DNA of 64,000 nucleotides from Brevundimonas fluminis (GCF_003934285.1 NZ_RQWJ01000003.1:678501-742500); one strand, 5' to 3'; positions 43,920 to 53,696 are shown, numbered from the stretch's first letter. Notes: a model not told the origin generated them from the letters alone. Made by a program: numbers and translations.

Positions 43920-44088
43920 CGAACACGCCGGCGACGGGGGCAAGGGTCGCGACCCCCAGCATCAGGGCGCCCAGACCGTCCCAGGCGCCGTCCCCCAGAA
44001 GGGCCCCGAAGAGTCCGGTCAGGCTGACCGCCGCGATGATCGCGGGCCACAGAAGGGTGCGCGGCGCGCCGTGACGGGCGGGGCTCAT
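43894..44088 (-). CDS. small two-span membrane protein
   Basis: Membrane protein of 64 aa with two hydrophobic stretches (TLLWPAIIAAVSLTGLFGAL and GLGALMLGVATLAPVAGVFV). The ATG at 44088 overlaps the PepSY gene stop (ATGA), so it is the last gene of the iron-uptake operon. Its 3' end runs 26 nt into the end of the convergent bacteriophytochrome gene. Confidence 0.65.
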   Translation of the reverse strand: MSPARHGAPRTLLWPAIIAAVSLTGLFGALLGDGAWDGLGALMLGVATLAPVAGVFVSRRRSAP

Positions 44089-45170
44089 GCCGCCTTCCTC
44101 CGCCGGGGCCACCACAGGTAGAGACCCGATCCCAGCACCACGATCGTGGCCAGGTCCAGCAGCGCCCAGACGATCTTCAGGCCCAGTCCGCCGTAGTCGC
44201 CGAAATGCAGCGGCTGCGACAGCGACAGCAGCGACACGTACCACGGCGGCCGCGCCACGGCGGTCAGCGCGCCCGTCCGGGCGTCGATCAGCGCCGGCGT
44301 GATCAGATGCTCCGTCACGGGGCTGTCGCCGTGGAAGAAGACGGCATAGTGCCTGTCGGTGGTGTAGTCCGTGCCCGGAAAGGCCACGAACTGCAGCATC
44401 ATCCCGGGAAGGGCGGCCCGCGCGTCGCGCACCGCCTGATCCAGCGAGGCGCGGTTCGAGACGTCGAACGGCCGCGGATCCTCCGCGTCGACCAGCGCCA
44501 TCAGCGCGGTGTCCTTCCAGTGCGCGGTGATCGGCACGGCCAGGGTGTTGACGACGCCCGTCACGCCAACGACCAGCACCCAGGCCGTCGTCACGATGCC
44601 CAGCAGGTTGTGCCGGTCCAGCCAGCGCGTCCGCGCCGCCTTCTCCCGCCGGACGGTGCCGAACTCCAGCCGCCGCATGAAGGGCGCGTACAGCGCCGCT
44701 CCCGACGCCACCGCGATCACCAGCATCACCCCCATCAGGCCCAGAAACAGCATCCCCGGCAGGCCCAGGAACATGTCGGTGTGCAGCTGCAGCAGGAACT
44801 CCACCAGCGGATGCCCCGCCACCGGCGGCGCGGCCTCGCCGCTGGTCGCGTCCAGCGGCTGGAAGGCGTAGACGCCGTCCGGCGCGTCGGGGGGCCGGCT
44901 GGTGACGTTCACCACCGGCCGGTCCTCGTCGAAGCTCATGAAGGCCGGCACGTGACCCGGATGGTTCGCCAGCGCCCGGTCCAGGATCGCGTCGAGGCTC
45001 AGCCGCTCGGCCGCCGCCGGCTCCCACTCGCGATGCAGCAGGGCGTCGTTGATCTCATGGCTGAACACCAGCGGCAGTCCGGTGACGCACAGCATCAGCA
45101 GAAAGGCGGTCGAGACCAGGCTCGACCACCGATGCGCCCACGCCCAGCCCCTGATCGCCGTCGGCGTCAT
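44085..45170 (-). CDS. PepSY-TM (iron-regulated) membrane protein
   Basis: Inner-membrane protein of 361 aa with PepSY-associated membrane helices. The first helix opens RGWAWAHRWSSLVSTAFLLM. Periplasmic loops follow with HTDMFLGLPGMLFLGLMGVM, then WLDRHNLLGIVTTAWVLVVG and a last helix pair ending VVLGSGLYLWWPRRRK. The family is usually encoded beside siderophore receptors and is proposed to reduce ferric siderophores. The start at 45170 is 5 nt after the receptor stop, so it is co-transcribed with it. Confidence 0.88.
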   Translation of the reverse strand: MTPTAIRGWAWAHRWSSLVSTAFLLMLCVTGLPLVFSHEINDALLHREWEPAAAERLSLDAILDRALANHPGHVPAFMSFDEDRPVVNVTSRPPDAPDGVYAFQPLDATSGEAAPPVAGHPLVEFLLQLHTDMFLGLPGMLFLGLMGVMLVIAVASGAALYAPFMRRLEFGTVRREKAARTRWLDRHNLLGIVTTAWVLVVGVTGVVNTLAVPITAHWKDTALMALVDAEDPRPFDVSNRASLDQAVRDARAALPGMMLQFVAFPGTDYTTDRHYAVFFHGDSPVTEHLITPALIDARTGALTAVARPPWYVSLLSLSQPLHFGDYGGLGLKIVWALLDLATIVVLGSGLYLWWPRRRKAA

Positions 45171-45175
45171 GCTGG

Positions 45176-47335
45176 TCAGAATTCCGACGACAGCTGCAGG
45201 CTGAAGGTCCGCGGCGCGCCCAGCGTCAGATAGTTGGCGCCCGGATAGCCGCCGACCGCGACCCACTGGTCTTCGTCCAGCACGTTCTCGACCCGCGCCC
45301 GCAGCGTCAGCGGTTTGCCCGCCGCGTCAAACGACCAGCGCGCGCCGGCGTCCAGACGCGTCCAGCTTTCCAACTCGACGGTGTTGGTCGCGTTCACCTG
45401 CTGCGACCCGGTGTGCACGACCCGTCCCTCGACGGTCAGGCCCCGAACCATGGGCAGATCCCACTCGACGTTCACGTTCGCCTGGAACTCCGGCACGCCG
45501 ATCGCGGTGTTTCCGTCAAGCGCGCCGCCCTCCGTGCGCCGCAGCTCCGCGTCGATCAGCGTCCAGCCGCCCAGTACCCGCAGGCCGTCGCGCGGCTCGC
45601 CGAACCAGGTGACCTCCAGCCCCTGATTGCGCTGCCCGCCGTTCGCCGCGAACACGCCGCCTTCGACGAAGGCGCTGGCCAGGGTGGTCGAGAACAGGCT
45701 CACGGTCCCGCCGAACCGGCCGACGTCGTACTTGAACCCGATCTCCGCCTGCTCGCCGCGGAACGGCTCCAGCACCTCGCCGGCGTTGGTCACGGGCGAT
45801 CCGCCGCTGGTCGCCGGCGCGATCTGGCCGGGAACCAGCGCCTCGGCATAGTTGGCGTAGACCGAGATCCAGTCGTTCGGCTTGTAGACCACCGCGAAGG
45901 CCGGCGTGACCGCGTCCCCATCGTAGGCCGAGCCCAGGGCCCCGGTGTTGTAGTCATAGGTCCGCGTGCGGATGTCCTGCCACCGCGCGCCGGCGGTCAG
46001 CAGCAGACGGCCGTCCATCAGCGTGACCATGTCCGCCACCGCGAACGACGAGTTGCGCACCCGCTCGGTCACCAGCGGCGCGTCCAGATCGCCGCCGACG
46101 AAGAAGTCCGGCGTCGGCGCGGCCACGTCGACCGGCGCATACAGGTCCGAGGCGAAGCCCGCGAAGTTCGAGAAGGCATAGGCGTTGCGCGACTTCGAGC
46201 CGACCGACGACGCCGAGGCAACCAGACGGTGCTCCACCGACCCGGTCGTCACGTCCGCGCGCACGCCGACGTCGCCCGACCAGATCGTGTCTTCCCGCGC
46301 ATTGTCGAAGCGATAGGCCGACAGCGTGCCGCCCGGCTGCGCGGTCGGATTGGCCAGCACGTTGGCCTCGCGCCCGTCGCGCCCGCCGATCGCGGCCCAG
46401 GCGGTGACGTTGGGGGCCAGGTCGAACTCGCCGCGCGCCGCGCCGAACAGCTGGCGCTCGTCGGTGTAGGTCCAGGGCTGGGCAAAGTTGCCGCTCGCGT
46501 CCGGCGGCGTCGGCACGGCGCCGGCCGGCGTCACCGTCGGGCGCGGCGCGTCGATGCGGTGGTCCTGATAGCCCACGTCGGCCGAGAACCGCACCGGGCC
46601 GCCCCGGCGATCGACGCCCAGGCCGATCACGTCCAGCGTCCGCGCCTGCCGGTCGACCGACGACTCGCCGTCGCGCCGGGCAAGGTTCAGCCGCACGCCC
46701 CAGTCGCGGTCGGCGCCGAACCGCCGCGACACGTCCGCCGCGCCGTACAGTTCACCGCCGCCCTCGATCCCGGCCGTCAGCCTCGACAGGTCGGCGCCCG
46801 CCCGCTTGGGAACCAGATTGAACGCGCCGCCGACGCCCGACCCGCCCGGCGCCGCGCCGTTCAGGAAGGCGGTGGCCCCCCGGAACACCTCGACCCGCTC
46901 CAGCAGCTCGGCGGCTGTGAACTGGCGCGGCAGCACGCCGTACAGGCCGTTGTAGGTCATGTCGTCCGAGTACACGGGAAAGCCCCGCACGACGTACAGC
47001 TCCTGGAAGTTTCCGAACCCCTTGGTGACGCGCACCACCGGATCGTTCTGCAGCACGTCGCCGACGCTGCGCGCCTGCTGGTTGCGCGCCAGTTCCTCGG
47101 TGTAGTTGGCCGTGGCGAACGGCGTGTCCATCACGTCCAGCGCGCCGAACAGCCCCACGCGCCCGCCCGTCGCCACCTGCCCGCCGGCATAGGCGGGGCT
47201 GATCGCCACCTGAGACCCGGTGACGATCACGTCGTCGACGCGCGTCGCCTCCGGCTCCTGCTGCTGGGCCTGGGCGGGCAGGGCGGCGATCAAGCTCAGG
47301 GAGGAGGCGGCGAGCAGGAGGGCAGAGGCGCGCAC
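45176..47335 (-). CDS. TonB-dependent siderophore receptor
   Basis: Outer-membrane receptor of about 719 aa. Signal peptide ends in AQAQ (LLLAASSLSLIAALPAQAQ). A plug domain follows (VDDVIVTGSQVAISPAYAGG, TKGFGNFQELYVVRGFPVYS, GVGGAFNLVPKRAGAD) and a 22-strand barrel ends in the terminal Phe (TFSLQLSSEF). The frame can be extended to ATG 47383, but that stretch is AT-rich and looks like a regulatory region, so GTG at 47335 is preferred. With PepSY-TM and ExbBD-TonB (58855 onward) it makes an iron-uptake system, probably Fur-regulated. Confidence 0.92.
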   Translation of the reverse strand: MRASALLLAASSLSLIAALPAQAQQQEPEATRVDDVIVTGSQVAISPAYAGGQVATGGRVGLFGALDVMDTPFATANYTEELARNQQARSVGDVLQNDPVVRVTKGFGNFQELYVVRGFPVYSDDMTYNGLYGVLPRQFTAAELLERVEVFRGATAFLNGAAPGGSGVGGAFNLVPKRAGADLSRLTAGIEGGGELYGAADVSRRFGADRDWGVRLNLARRDGESSVDRQARTLDVIGLGVDRRGGPVRFSADVGYQDHRIDAPRPTVTPAGAVPTPPDASGNFAQPWTYTDERQLFGAARGEFDLAPNVTAWAAIGGRDGREANVLANPTAQPGGTLSAYRFDNAREDTIWSGDVGVRADVTTGSVEHRLVASASSVGSKSRNAYAFSNFAGFASDLYAPVDVAAPTPDFFVGGDLDAPLVTERVRNSSFAVADMVTLMDGRLLLTAGARWQDIRTRTYDYNTGALGSAYDGDAVTPAFAVVYKPNDWISVYANYAEALVPGQIAPATSGGSPVTNAGEVLEPFRGEQAEIGFKYDVGRFGGTVSLFSTTLASAFVEGGVFAANGGQRNQGLEVTWFGEPRDGLRVLGGWTLIDAELRRTEGGALDGNTAIGVPEFQANVNVEWDLPMVRGLTVEGRVVHTGSQQVNATNTVELESWTRLDAGARWSFDAAGKPLTLRARVENVLDEDQWVAVGGYPGANYLTLGAPRTFSLQLSSEF

Positions 47336-47347
47336 GGGAGCATTCCG

Positions 47348-47374
47348 ATGAAAATAAGAATGCGTCGCAATATG
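47348..47374. promoter_or_regulatory. AT-rich putative Fur-type operator upstream of the receptor
   Basis: GATGAAAATAAGAATGCG followed by TCGCAATAT is the only AT-rich stretch in this GC-rich neighbourhood. It lies just upstream of the preferred GTG start and contains imperfect inverted TGCG-A-CGCA. Iron-uptake receptors commonly carry Fur sites here. The match to a Fur consensus is not exact. Confidence 0.4.
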
Positions 47375-47419
47375 GCCGCTCACGCGCGGTGTCCAGCCCT
47401 CATCCGGGGCGAGGGGGCC

Positions 47420-48988
47420 TCACTTCCCGAAAATGCTGTCCCGATACCAGCTCGGCCGCTCGTCGGCGTTCGCCACGCGCAGCGCCAGCGCCGTGATGAA
47501 GTCGTGCAGGCGGATCTCGTCCTCGACCAGGATCGGCGTGGTCGTCATGTCGTCGGACGGCCTGTGATAGTGGGTCTCGTTGAACGTCCGGATGGTCGTC
47601 GCCTCCGGCGTGCCCGCGGCGAAGCCGAACTTGAACGCCACCGCCGGGATGCCCGCGGCGATGAAGGAGTACTGGTCCGAGCGGATGAACCGGTTCTCGG
47701 CCGGGAAGGGGTCGGGCGTCAGGGGCAGGCCCAACTCCGCACTCACCGCCGCAGCATGGTCGCCGAAGGTGCTCTCCGTCGCCCCCAGCACGTTCACGCC
47801 CGTCAGAGGAATGATCGGCAAGGCCATGTCGTAGTTCAGGTTCCCGACGATGCTGTCGCGCGGCACGGTCGGATTCGCCACGAAGGCCTTCGACCCCAGC
47901 AGGCCCCGCTCCTCCGCCGTCACGATGACGAACAGGACCGACCGGCGGGGCTTCGCCGCGATCAGCTGCTCGGCGATGTCCAGCTGCGCAGCCACGCCCG
48001 AGGCGTTGTCCAGCGCGCCGTTGTAGATGGCGTCACCGTTCACCGGCTCGCCGATCCCGTAACCGTCCAGGTGCGAGGTCATGACCACGTACTCGTCGGC
48101 CAGTTCGGGGTCCGAGCCCGGCAGCACGCCGATGACGTTGGGCGAGATCACCGCCGTCTGCGTCGCCGCGAACCGCCCGCTCAGGCGCGCGTCCAGCGGA
48201 AACGACGTCTGCGGCGCCCCCGACCGGGCGTCGGCCACGATCTGGTCCAGCGACCTCGGCGTCCCGTTGAACAGCCCGGCGGAGTGGTCCGGGTGCAGGA
48301 TGATCTCGGCGAAGGGCGCCTCGCCGGTGTCGGGGAAGAACCCGGGCCGCGCCGCCCCGCGCGTGACGCCGTTCCACGTGCCCGACGGGTCCGCCTGCGG
48401 CGGAATCAGACTGATCGTGCCGACCGCGCCGCGCGCCATGATCCCCGCCGTCCGCTGCGCCCTCGCATGGGTCAGGGTCAGGCTGGGCATGCCGTTGGGC
48501 GCGCCGTTGACGAAGACCGCGATCTTGCCCTTCAGGTCCACGCCGTCGAGATCGCTGTAGCCCTCCGACGGGATGTGCAGCCCGTAGCCGACGAAGACCA
48601 GCTCCGCGTCGATCGACGCGGGCAGGGGACGCCCGCCGCCGACGACCGCGTCGGCCGGCATGACCAGCGCTCGCTCGGCCCCGCCGACGGTCAGCACGGC
48701 GCTCGACGCGCCCAGGTCCACCGTCTGCTCCACGAACCGGATCGGCTGGTACCAGCCCCCGTCCGCGCCCCCCGGCTTCAGCCCCACGGCCTCCATCTCT
48801 GCGGCCACCCAGGCGGCGGCGCGGTCATACCCCGGCGTGCCGACCCGCCGCCCCTCCATGGAGTCGTCGGCCAGCGCCGCCATCCGCTGCACCCACCGCT
48901 CGCCGCGATCGGCGCTCTGCGCCAGCACGGGCGCCGCTCCGGCGGTCAGGATCAGGGCGGACAGACAGGCGGCGGCGACAAGGCGCAT
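47420..48988 (-). CDS. exported M28 family zinc peptidase with PA domain
   Basis: Secreted peptidase of 522 aa; start 48988 with AAGGAG 7 nt upstream, signal peptide RLVAAACLSALILTAGAAPV. A protease-associated domain insertion lies in the first third (ELVFVGYGLHIPSEGYSDLD). The M28 zinc site is complete: H and D in VVMTSHLDGYG, D in NGALDNASGVAAQ, EE in VIVTAEERGLLGS, D in GNLNYDM and the last His in ETHYHRPSDD. It is an aminopeptidase or carboxypeptidase acting in the periplasm. No partner gene. Confidence 0.9.
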   Translation of the reverse strand: MRLVAAACLSALILTAGAAPVLAQSADRGERWVQRMAALADDSMEGRRVGTPGYDRAAAWVAAEMEAVGLKPGGADGGWYQPIRFVEQTVDLGASSAVLTVGGAERALVMPADAVVGGGRPLPASIDAELVFVGYGLHIPSEGYSDLDGVDLKGKIAVFVNGAPNGMPSLTLTHARAQRTAGIMARGAVGTISLIPPQADPSGTWNGVTRGAARPGFFPDTGEAPFAEIILHPDHSAGLFNGTPRSLDQIVADARSGAPQTSFPLDARLSGRFAATQTAVISPNVIGVLPGSDPELADEYVVMTSHLDGYGIGEPVNGDAIYNGALDNASGVAAQLDIAEQLIAAKPRRSVLFVIVTAEERGLLGSKAFVANPTVPRDSIVGNLNYDMALPIIPLTGVNVLGATESTFGDHAAAVSAELGLPLTPDPFPAENRFIRSDQYSFIAAGIPAVAFKFGFAAGTPEATTIRTFNETHYHRPSDDMTTTPILVEDEIRLHDFITALALRVANADERPSWYRDSIFGK

Positions 48989-49056
48989 GGCGGACTCCTT
49001 CGAACGGAGCGCCACTAGGCACGTGCCCGGTCGGAAAGGAAAGCCGCGTCGGCGTC

Positions 49057-51039
49057 TCAGGCGAACTCCACCAAGACGTCGTCGGCGGCGACGGGGTCGC
49101 CGGCCCTGGCGCCGACCGCCTTCACGGTGCCGTCGCGCTCGGCCTTGAGGATGTTCTGCATCTTCATGGCCTCGATGATGGCCACCGTCTCCCCGGCCTT
49201 GACCTCCTGACCCACCTCGACGGGCACGGACACGACCAGACCGGGCATGGGGCTCAGCACCAGCTTCGACGTGTCGGCGGCCTGTTTCTCGGGCAGGCGG
49301 GCGTAAAGTTCCGCCACCCGCGGCGTCAGCACCCGCACCCGCGCCCTGGCGGCCCCCGAGCGGATCGTGAAGCCGTCCGGCACGCGCGCCACGTCGGCGG
49401 TGAAGGGCACGTCGTCCAGCACGGCGCGGAATTGCCCCAGCCCCGGGCGCCACTCGATGTCCGACAGCCGCAGCGACCGGTCCTCGCCGGCCAGCTCCAG
49501 CGTCAGCGCCTCCTCGTCGTCATAGCCCAGCGACACGCCATGCGCCTCCCGGTCGATCAGCACGATCCAGTCTGTGCGGTCCGACGGATCCTCCGCCTGC
49601 TCGGAAATGATCTCGTTCATGGCGACCGCCGCCGCGATCATCACGTCCTTGCGCCGCCGGTCGGGCGCCAGGCCGTGGAAGCCGTCGGGGAACTCGTCCT
49701 TGATGTAGCTTGTCGACAGCTTGCCCGAGCGGAACCGGTCCTGCTCCATCACCGCGGCCAGGAAGGGCACGTTGTGGCCCAGTCCGGTCAGGTGCGTGTC
49801 TTCAAGCGCGCGGGCCATGCCGTCGATGGCGGCGTCGCGCGTCGGCGCCCAGGCGCACAGTTTGGCGATCATGGGGTCGTAGAACATGCTGATCTCGTCG
49901 CCCTCGCGGACGCCGGAATCGTTGCGCACGACGTATCCGTCCCGCTCGCCTTCCTCGGGCTGCTCATACCGGACCAGCCGCCCGATCGACGGCAGGAAGC
50001 CGCGATAGGGGTCCTCGGCATAGATGCGGCTCTCGATCGCCCAGCCGTCGATCTTCAGGTCCTTCTGCGCGAAGGCCAGCTTCTCACCCCAGGCCGAGCG
50101 GATCATCTGTTCCACCAGATCGACCCCGGTGATCAGCTCCGTCACCGGGTGCTCCACCTGAAGCCGGGTGTTCATCTCGAGGAAGTAGAACGACTTGTCC
50201 TGCCCGGCGACGAACTCCACGGTGCCGGCGCTGTCGTAGTTCACCGCCCTGGCCAGGGCCACGGCCTGCGCGCCCATCTCCATGCGGGTCTTCTCGTCGA
50301 GAAGCGGGGAGGGCGCTTCCTCGATGACCTTCTGGTTCCGCCGCTGGATCGAGCATTCGCGCTCGAACAGGTGGACGACGGCGCCGTGCTTGTCGCCCAG
50401 CACCTGGATTTCGATGTGCCGGGGATCGACGATGAATTTCTCCAGGAACACCCGGTCGTCGCCGAAGGCCGCCATGGCTTCGGCCTTCACCGCGGCGAAG
50501 CCCTCGGCCATGTCCGCGTCGCCTTCCGCCACGCGGATGCCCTTGCCGCCTCCGCCAGCTGAGGCCTTGATCATCACGGGATAGCCGATCTCGCGGGCGA
50601 TCTTCACCGCCTCTTCCGGCGTCTCGATCAGGCCCATGTGGCCGGGAACGGTGGAGACGCCCGCCTCGGCGGCGAACTTCTTCGAGGTGATCTTGTCGCC
50701 CATGGCCTCGATGGCCTCGGGGTTCGGACCGATGAAGGCGATGCCCTCATCGCGCAGGCGGCGCGCGAAGCCCGCGTTCTCGCTCAGGAAGCCGAAGCCG
50801 GGATGCACCGCCTCCGCGCCGGTTTGCCGCACGGCCTCGATGATCCTGTCCGCCAGCAGATAGCTCTGCGCCGCGGGGGCCGGTCCGATCAGCACGCTCT
50901 CGTCGGCCATCTCGACCGCCAGCGATCCGGCGTCGGCCTCCGAAAAGACCTGCACGGTCGAAATGCCCATCTTGCGGCACGTCTTGATGATCCGGACGGC
51001 GATCTCGCCCCGGTTGGCGATCAGGATCTTTTTGAACAT
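49057..51039 (-). CDS. biotin-dependent acyl-CoA carboxylase alpha subunit (propionyl-CoA type)
   Basis: Biotin carboxylase plus biotinyl domain, 660 aa. The N-terminal carboxylase half has FKKILIANRGEIAVRIIKTC, the ATP-grasp glycine loop MIKASAGGGGKGIRVAEGD and the HIEIQVLGDKHGAVVHLFER segment. A BT-like linker and the biotin-accepting Lys in AIIEAMKMQNILKAERDGTV follow. Length and overall layout fit PccA (propionyl-CoA carboxylase). 3-methylcrotonyl-CoA carboxylase alpha is the alternative; no beta subunit is adjacent to decide. Confidence 0.88.
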   Translation of the reverse strand: MFKKILIANRGEIAVRIIKTCRKMGISTVQVFSEADAGSLAVEMADESVLIGPAPAAQSYLLADRIIEAVRQTGAEAVHPGFGFLSENAGFARRLRDEGIAFIGPNPEAIEAMGDKITSKKFAAEAGVSTVPGHMGLIETPEEAVKIAREIGYPVMIKASAGGGGKGIRVAEGDADMAEGFAAVKAEAMAAFGDDRVFLEKFIVDPRHIEIQVLGDKHGAVVHLFERECSIQRRNQKVIEEAPSPLLDEKTRMEMGAQAVALARAVNYDSAGTVEFVAGQDKSFYFLEMNTRLQVEHPVTELITGVDLVEQMIRSAWGEKLAFAQKDLKIDGWAIESRIYAEDPYRGFLPSIGRLVRYEQPEEGERDGYVVRNDSGVREGDEISMFYDPMIAKLCAWAPTRDAAIDGMARALEDTHLTGLGHNVPFLAAVMEQDRFRSGKLSTSYIKDEFPDGFHGLAPDRRRKDVMIAAAVAMNEIISEQAEDPSDRTDWIVLIDREAHGVSLGYDDEEALTLELAGEDRSLRLSDIEWRPGLGQFRAVLDDVPFTADVARVPDGFTIRSGAARARVRVLTPRVAELYARLPEKQAADTSKLVLSPMPGLVVSVPVEVGQEVKAGETVAIIEAMKMQNILKAERDGTVKAVGARAGDPVAADDVLVEFA

Positions 51040-51233
51040 GGGCTGAAAACGACGCTCGCTGAGCCTGAAACAATTGTGATCGTGCGGCCCCGATTAGGAC
51101 GCGGGGGCGTGCGAGTAAACCTGACTGCGGGCTCGCCCGTTCGGCGTCCGGGCTTGGCAAGGCCCGCCGCTGACGCTTTAACGTCGCCCGCATTCCCGGC
51201 CCCCCTGGCCCGAACGGTTACCCGGAGTTCCCG

Positions 51234-52712
51234 ATGTCCCTTCGCCTGCTGACCGCCGCGTCCGCCCTCGTCATGACCCTGAGCGCCGCCGCGGCCCACG
51301 CGCAGGACTTCCGCGCCCTGGCGGTGCAGGACCTGACGAAGGCCGAGGAAGAGATCCGCCAGAACCACCCCGCCCTGACCACGCCCGGCGTCGAGAGCCA
51401 GGCCTTCCGGCGGTGGCTCGACACGGGTCTGGCCCAGGCCCAGGGCTTCTCGGGCCGCGTCAACTCGGGCGACAGCCACGCCTATCTGATGCGCTACTAC
51501 GCCAACGGCTTCCGCGACCCCAGCGTCCGCATCGATCCGACCTTCGACCTGCTGGGGCCGTACTTCGCCACGTCGTGGGCCGGCGTCACGACGGGCTGGC
51601 GCGACGGCAAGTACGTCGTCACCCACGTCCAGCCGGGCACGCGCCGCGCGCCGCCGGTGGGCGCCGTCGTGATGGAGTGCAACGGCGTCCCGATCGAGGA
51701 ATTCGCCCAGCAGAAGCTGGACCTGTGGGAAGGCGACCTGACCACCGAGGCCGGCCGCGTCTACTCGGCGCCCTACCTGCTGTGGAACCGCAACAACCCC
51801 TTTACCCGCGGCGTGCCCCAGACCTGCAAGTTCCAGCCGAACGGCCGCGGTCGCGGTCGCGACTTCGAACTGCAGATCCAGCCGGTCAGCCCGCCGGCGA
51901 TGGAGGCGGCCTATCGCGCCACGGTCTTCATGCCGGGCGCCCAGCCGCTGGCCATCGAGGACGTGAACGGCCGCCCGTGGGTCCGGGTCAACAGCCTCGA
52001 CGACGAAGCCGACTGGCGGACTTTCAACGCGCAGTTGGAAGGCGCGGTCGACACCCTGCGCGGGCCCAACGGCTTCGTGCTGGACCTGCGCGCGGCCGGC
52101 CAGGACGACTACACCTCGCTGCGTCGCGCCTACGGCGTGGCCAACCGCATCTGGTCGCCGGAATACACCGTCAGCCGCCAGCCGGCCGCCGAATCGATCA
52201 CCTACCGCGCCACCGCCGACAACCGCGCCTGGTTCGCCGACACCCTGGCCCGCATGGAAGGCGACGCGGCCTTCGCCGCCGAGAACCCGGCGGTGATCGA
52301 GGAGACCCGCGCCGTGGTCGAGGCGTTCGACGCCGCCCTCGCCGCCGGTCAGGACACCTTCAGCCTGCAGGGCCGTCCGGCTCCGGCCGACACGGGCGCC
52401 GCCAACCCCGTTCAGGGCCCGGTCGTCGTCCTGGTAGACCAGGGCTGCGCCGGCGCCTGCCTGGACCTGCTGGACCTGCTGGTGCAGCTGCCCAACGTCC
52501 GCATCGTGGGCACGCCGACCTCGGGCGGCTCGATTTTCGTCGAGCCCACGCTGCTCCGTCTGCCGTCGAACTACGCCGACCTCGAGTACGGTCACAAGGC
52601 GTGGACGGGCCGTGCGCGCGGCCACCTGCAGCCCGTCACGCCGACCGTCGCCTACACCGGCAACCCGGCGGACGAGAACGCCGTCAAGGCATGGGTCGCC
52701 GGACTGTTTTGA
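51234..52712 (+). CDS. exported S41-like protein, catalytic serine apparently replaced
   Basis: Exported protein of 492 aa; signal peptide RLLTAASALVMTLSAAAAHA. It resembles a periplasmic S41 (tail-specific-like) peptidase: a leading helical part, a central PDZ-like segment (TRRAPPVGAVVMECNGVPIE) and a C-terminal Rossmann-like half (VVVLVDQGCAGACLDLLDLL, VRIVGTPTSGGSIFVEPTLL). In the S41 families I know the loop here reads CASAC with the nucleophile Ser; this protein has CAGAC. It may be a non-catalytic relative or bind substrates only. The following terminator separates it from msrB. Confidence 0.6.
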   Translation: MSLRLLTAASALVMTLSAAAAHAQDFRALAVQDLTKAEEEIRQNHPALTTPGVESQAFRRWLDTGLAQAQGFSGRVNSGDSHAYLMRYYANGFRDPSVRIDPTFDLLGPYFATSWAGVTTGWRDGKYVVTHVQPGTRRAPPVGAVVMECNGVPIEEFAQQKLDLWEGDLTTEAGRVYSAPYLLWNRNNPFTRGVPQTCKFQPNGRGRGRDFELQIQPVSPPAMEAAYRATVFMPGAQPLAIEDVNGRPWVRVNSLDDEADWRTFNAQLEGAVDTLRGPNGFVLDLRAAGQDDYTSLRRAYGVANRIWSPEYTVSRQPAAESITYRATADNRAWFADTLARMEGDAAFAAENPAVIEETRAVVEAFDAALAAGQDTFSLQGRPAPADTGAANPVQGPVVVLVDQGCAGACLDLLDLLVQLPNVRIVGTPTSGGSIFVEPTLLRLPSNYADLEYGHKAWTGRARGHLQPVTPTVAYTGNPADENAVKAWVAGLF

Positions 52713-52742
52713 TCCTTCGCTGAGCGATGGGCGTCGCCAGTG

Positions 52743-52777
52743 GGGCCGGCGGGGGGTGAAACCTCCGCCGGCCCTTC
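52743..52777 (+). terminator. terminator-like hairpin after the S41-like gene
   Basis: GGGCCGGCGG with its complement CCGCCGGCCC, 12-nt loop, followed by TTCCCATTT. About 30 nt after the stop at 52712. Confidence 0.6.
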
Positions 52778-52790
52778 CCATTTCAGCGGC

Positions 52791-53258
52791 ATGACCACGT
52801 CCCCTTCCGGCTATGACCTGACCCCGCCCACCGACGGCCAGCGCGCGGCCCTCGAGGCCGACCTCTCGCCCGAGGAGAAGCGCGTCCTCCTCGCCCACGG
52901 CACCGAGGCGCCGTTCTGCGGCGTACTGCTCGGCGAAAAGCGGCCGGGCGTCTTCTGCTGCCGCCAGTGCGGTCTGCCCCTGTTCCGGGCGGGGACCAAG
53001 TTCGAGAGCGGCACCGGCTGGCCCAGCTTCACCGAGCCCGTCGACGACACCCATGTGCGCGCCGTCGAGGACCGCAGCCACGGCATGGTCCGCGTCGAGA
53101 CCCGCTGCGCCCGCTGCGATTCGCATCAGGGCCACGTCTTCCCCGACGGCCCGCCGCCCACCGGCCTGCGCTACTGCATCAACTCCGTCGCCCTGACCTT
53201 CGTGGAGGAGGGCCGCCCTCTGCCCGATCCCTTGGGCCGCGGCGACGGGACGGCCTGA
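52791..53258 (+). CDS. msrB: peptide methionine-(R)-sulfoxide reductase MsrB
   Basis: MsrB of 155 aa that repairs methionine-R-sulfoxide in proteins. Two zinc-site CxxC pairs (CCRQCGLPLFR, RCARCDSHQGHVFPDG) and the catalytic Cys in GLRYCINSVALTF are present, as is the GTGWPSF motif. The start at 52791 (MTTSPSGYDLTPP) was preferred over an upstream ATG at 52740 that would include part of the terminator. Confidence 0.93.
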   Translation: MTTSPSGYDLTPPTDGQRAALEADLSPEEKRVLLAHGTEAPFCGVLLGEKRPGVFCCRQCGLPLFRAGTKFESGTGWPSFTEPVDDTHVRAVEDRSHGMVRVETRCARCDSHQGHVFPDGPPPTGLRYCINSVALTFVEEGRPLPDPLGRGDGTA

Positions 53259-53307
53259 CCTTGGCCGCAATCGCGGCTAGTCTGGTCGTCGAACCGGAGA
53301 CGCGCCC

Positions 53308-53696
53308 ATGCTGATCGCCGCCCTCGCCTTGCTGCTCGATTCGACCGGGGCGCCGCAGGATCCGCCGCCGCCCGCCGACCCGGTCGTCCGCATCGACCCG
53401 CAGATCCAGTCCTGGCTGGACGGCAGCCCGACGCGGGACGGCGAGCGGGGCCCCATCTGGGACGAGGACCGCGTCCATGGCGAGATTTCGGTGGGCGTCG
53501 GCACCGGCGGCTGGCGCGAGTTTGGTGGGGCCCTCAGCACGCCGGCGGGGCAGGGCGGCCGGCTGACCGTGCGCTATCATCAGTCGGAGGGCGACGCCTG
53601 GCGCGGTCGCCCCTACGGCTACGTTCCGACCTGGTGGCAGGGGGCCCTCGGCGCCGACGACCGGCCCCTGCACGGGTCCGGTCGCCGGTTCGAGAG

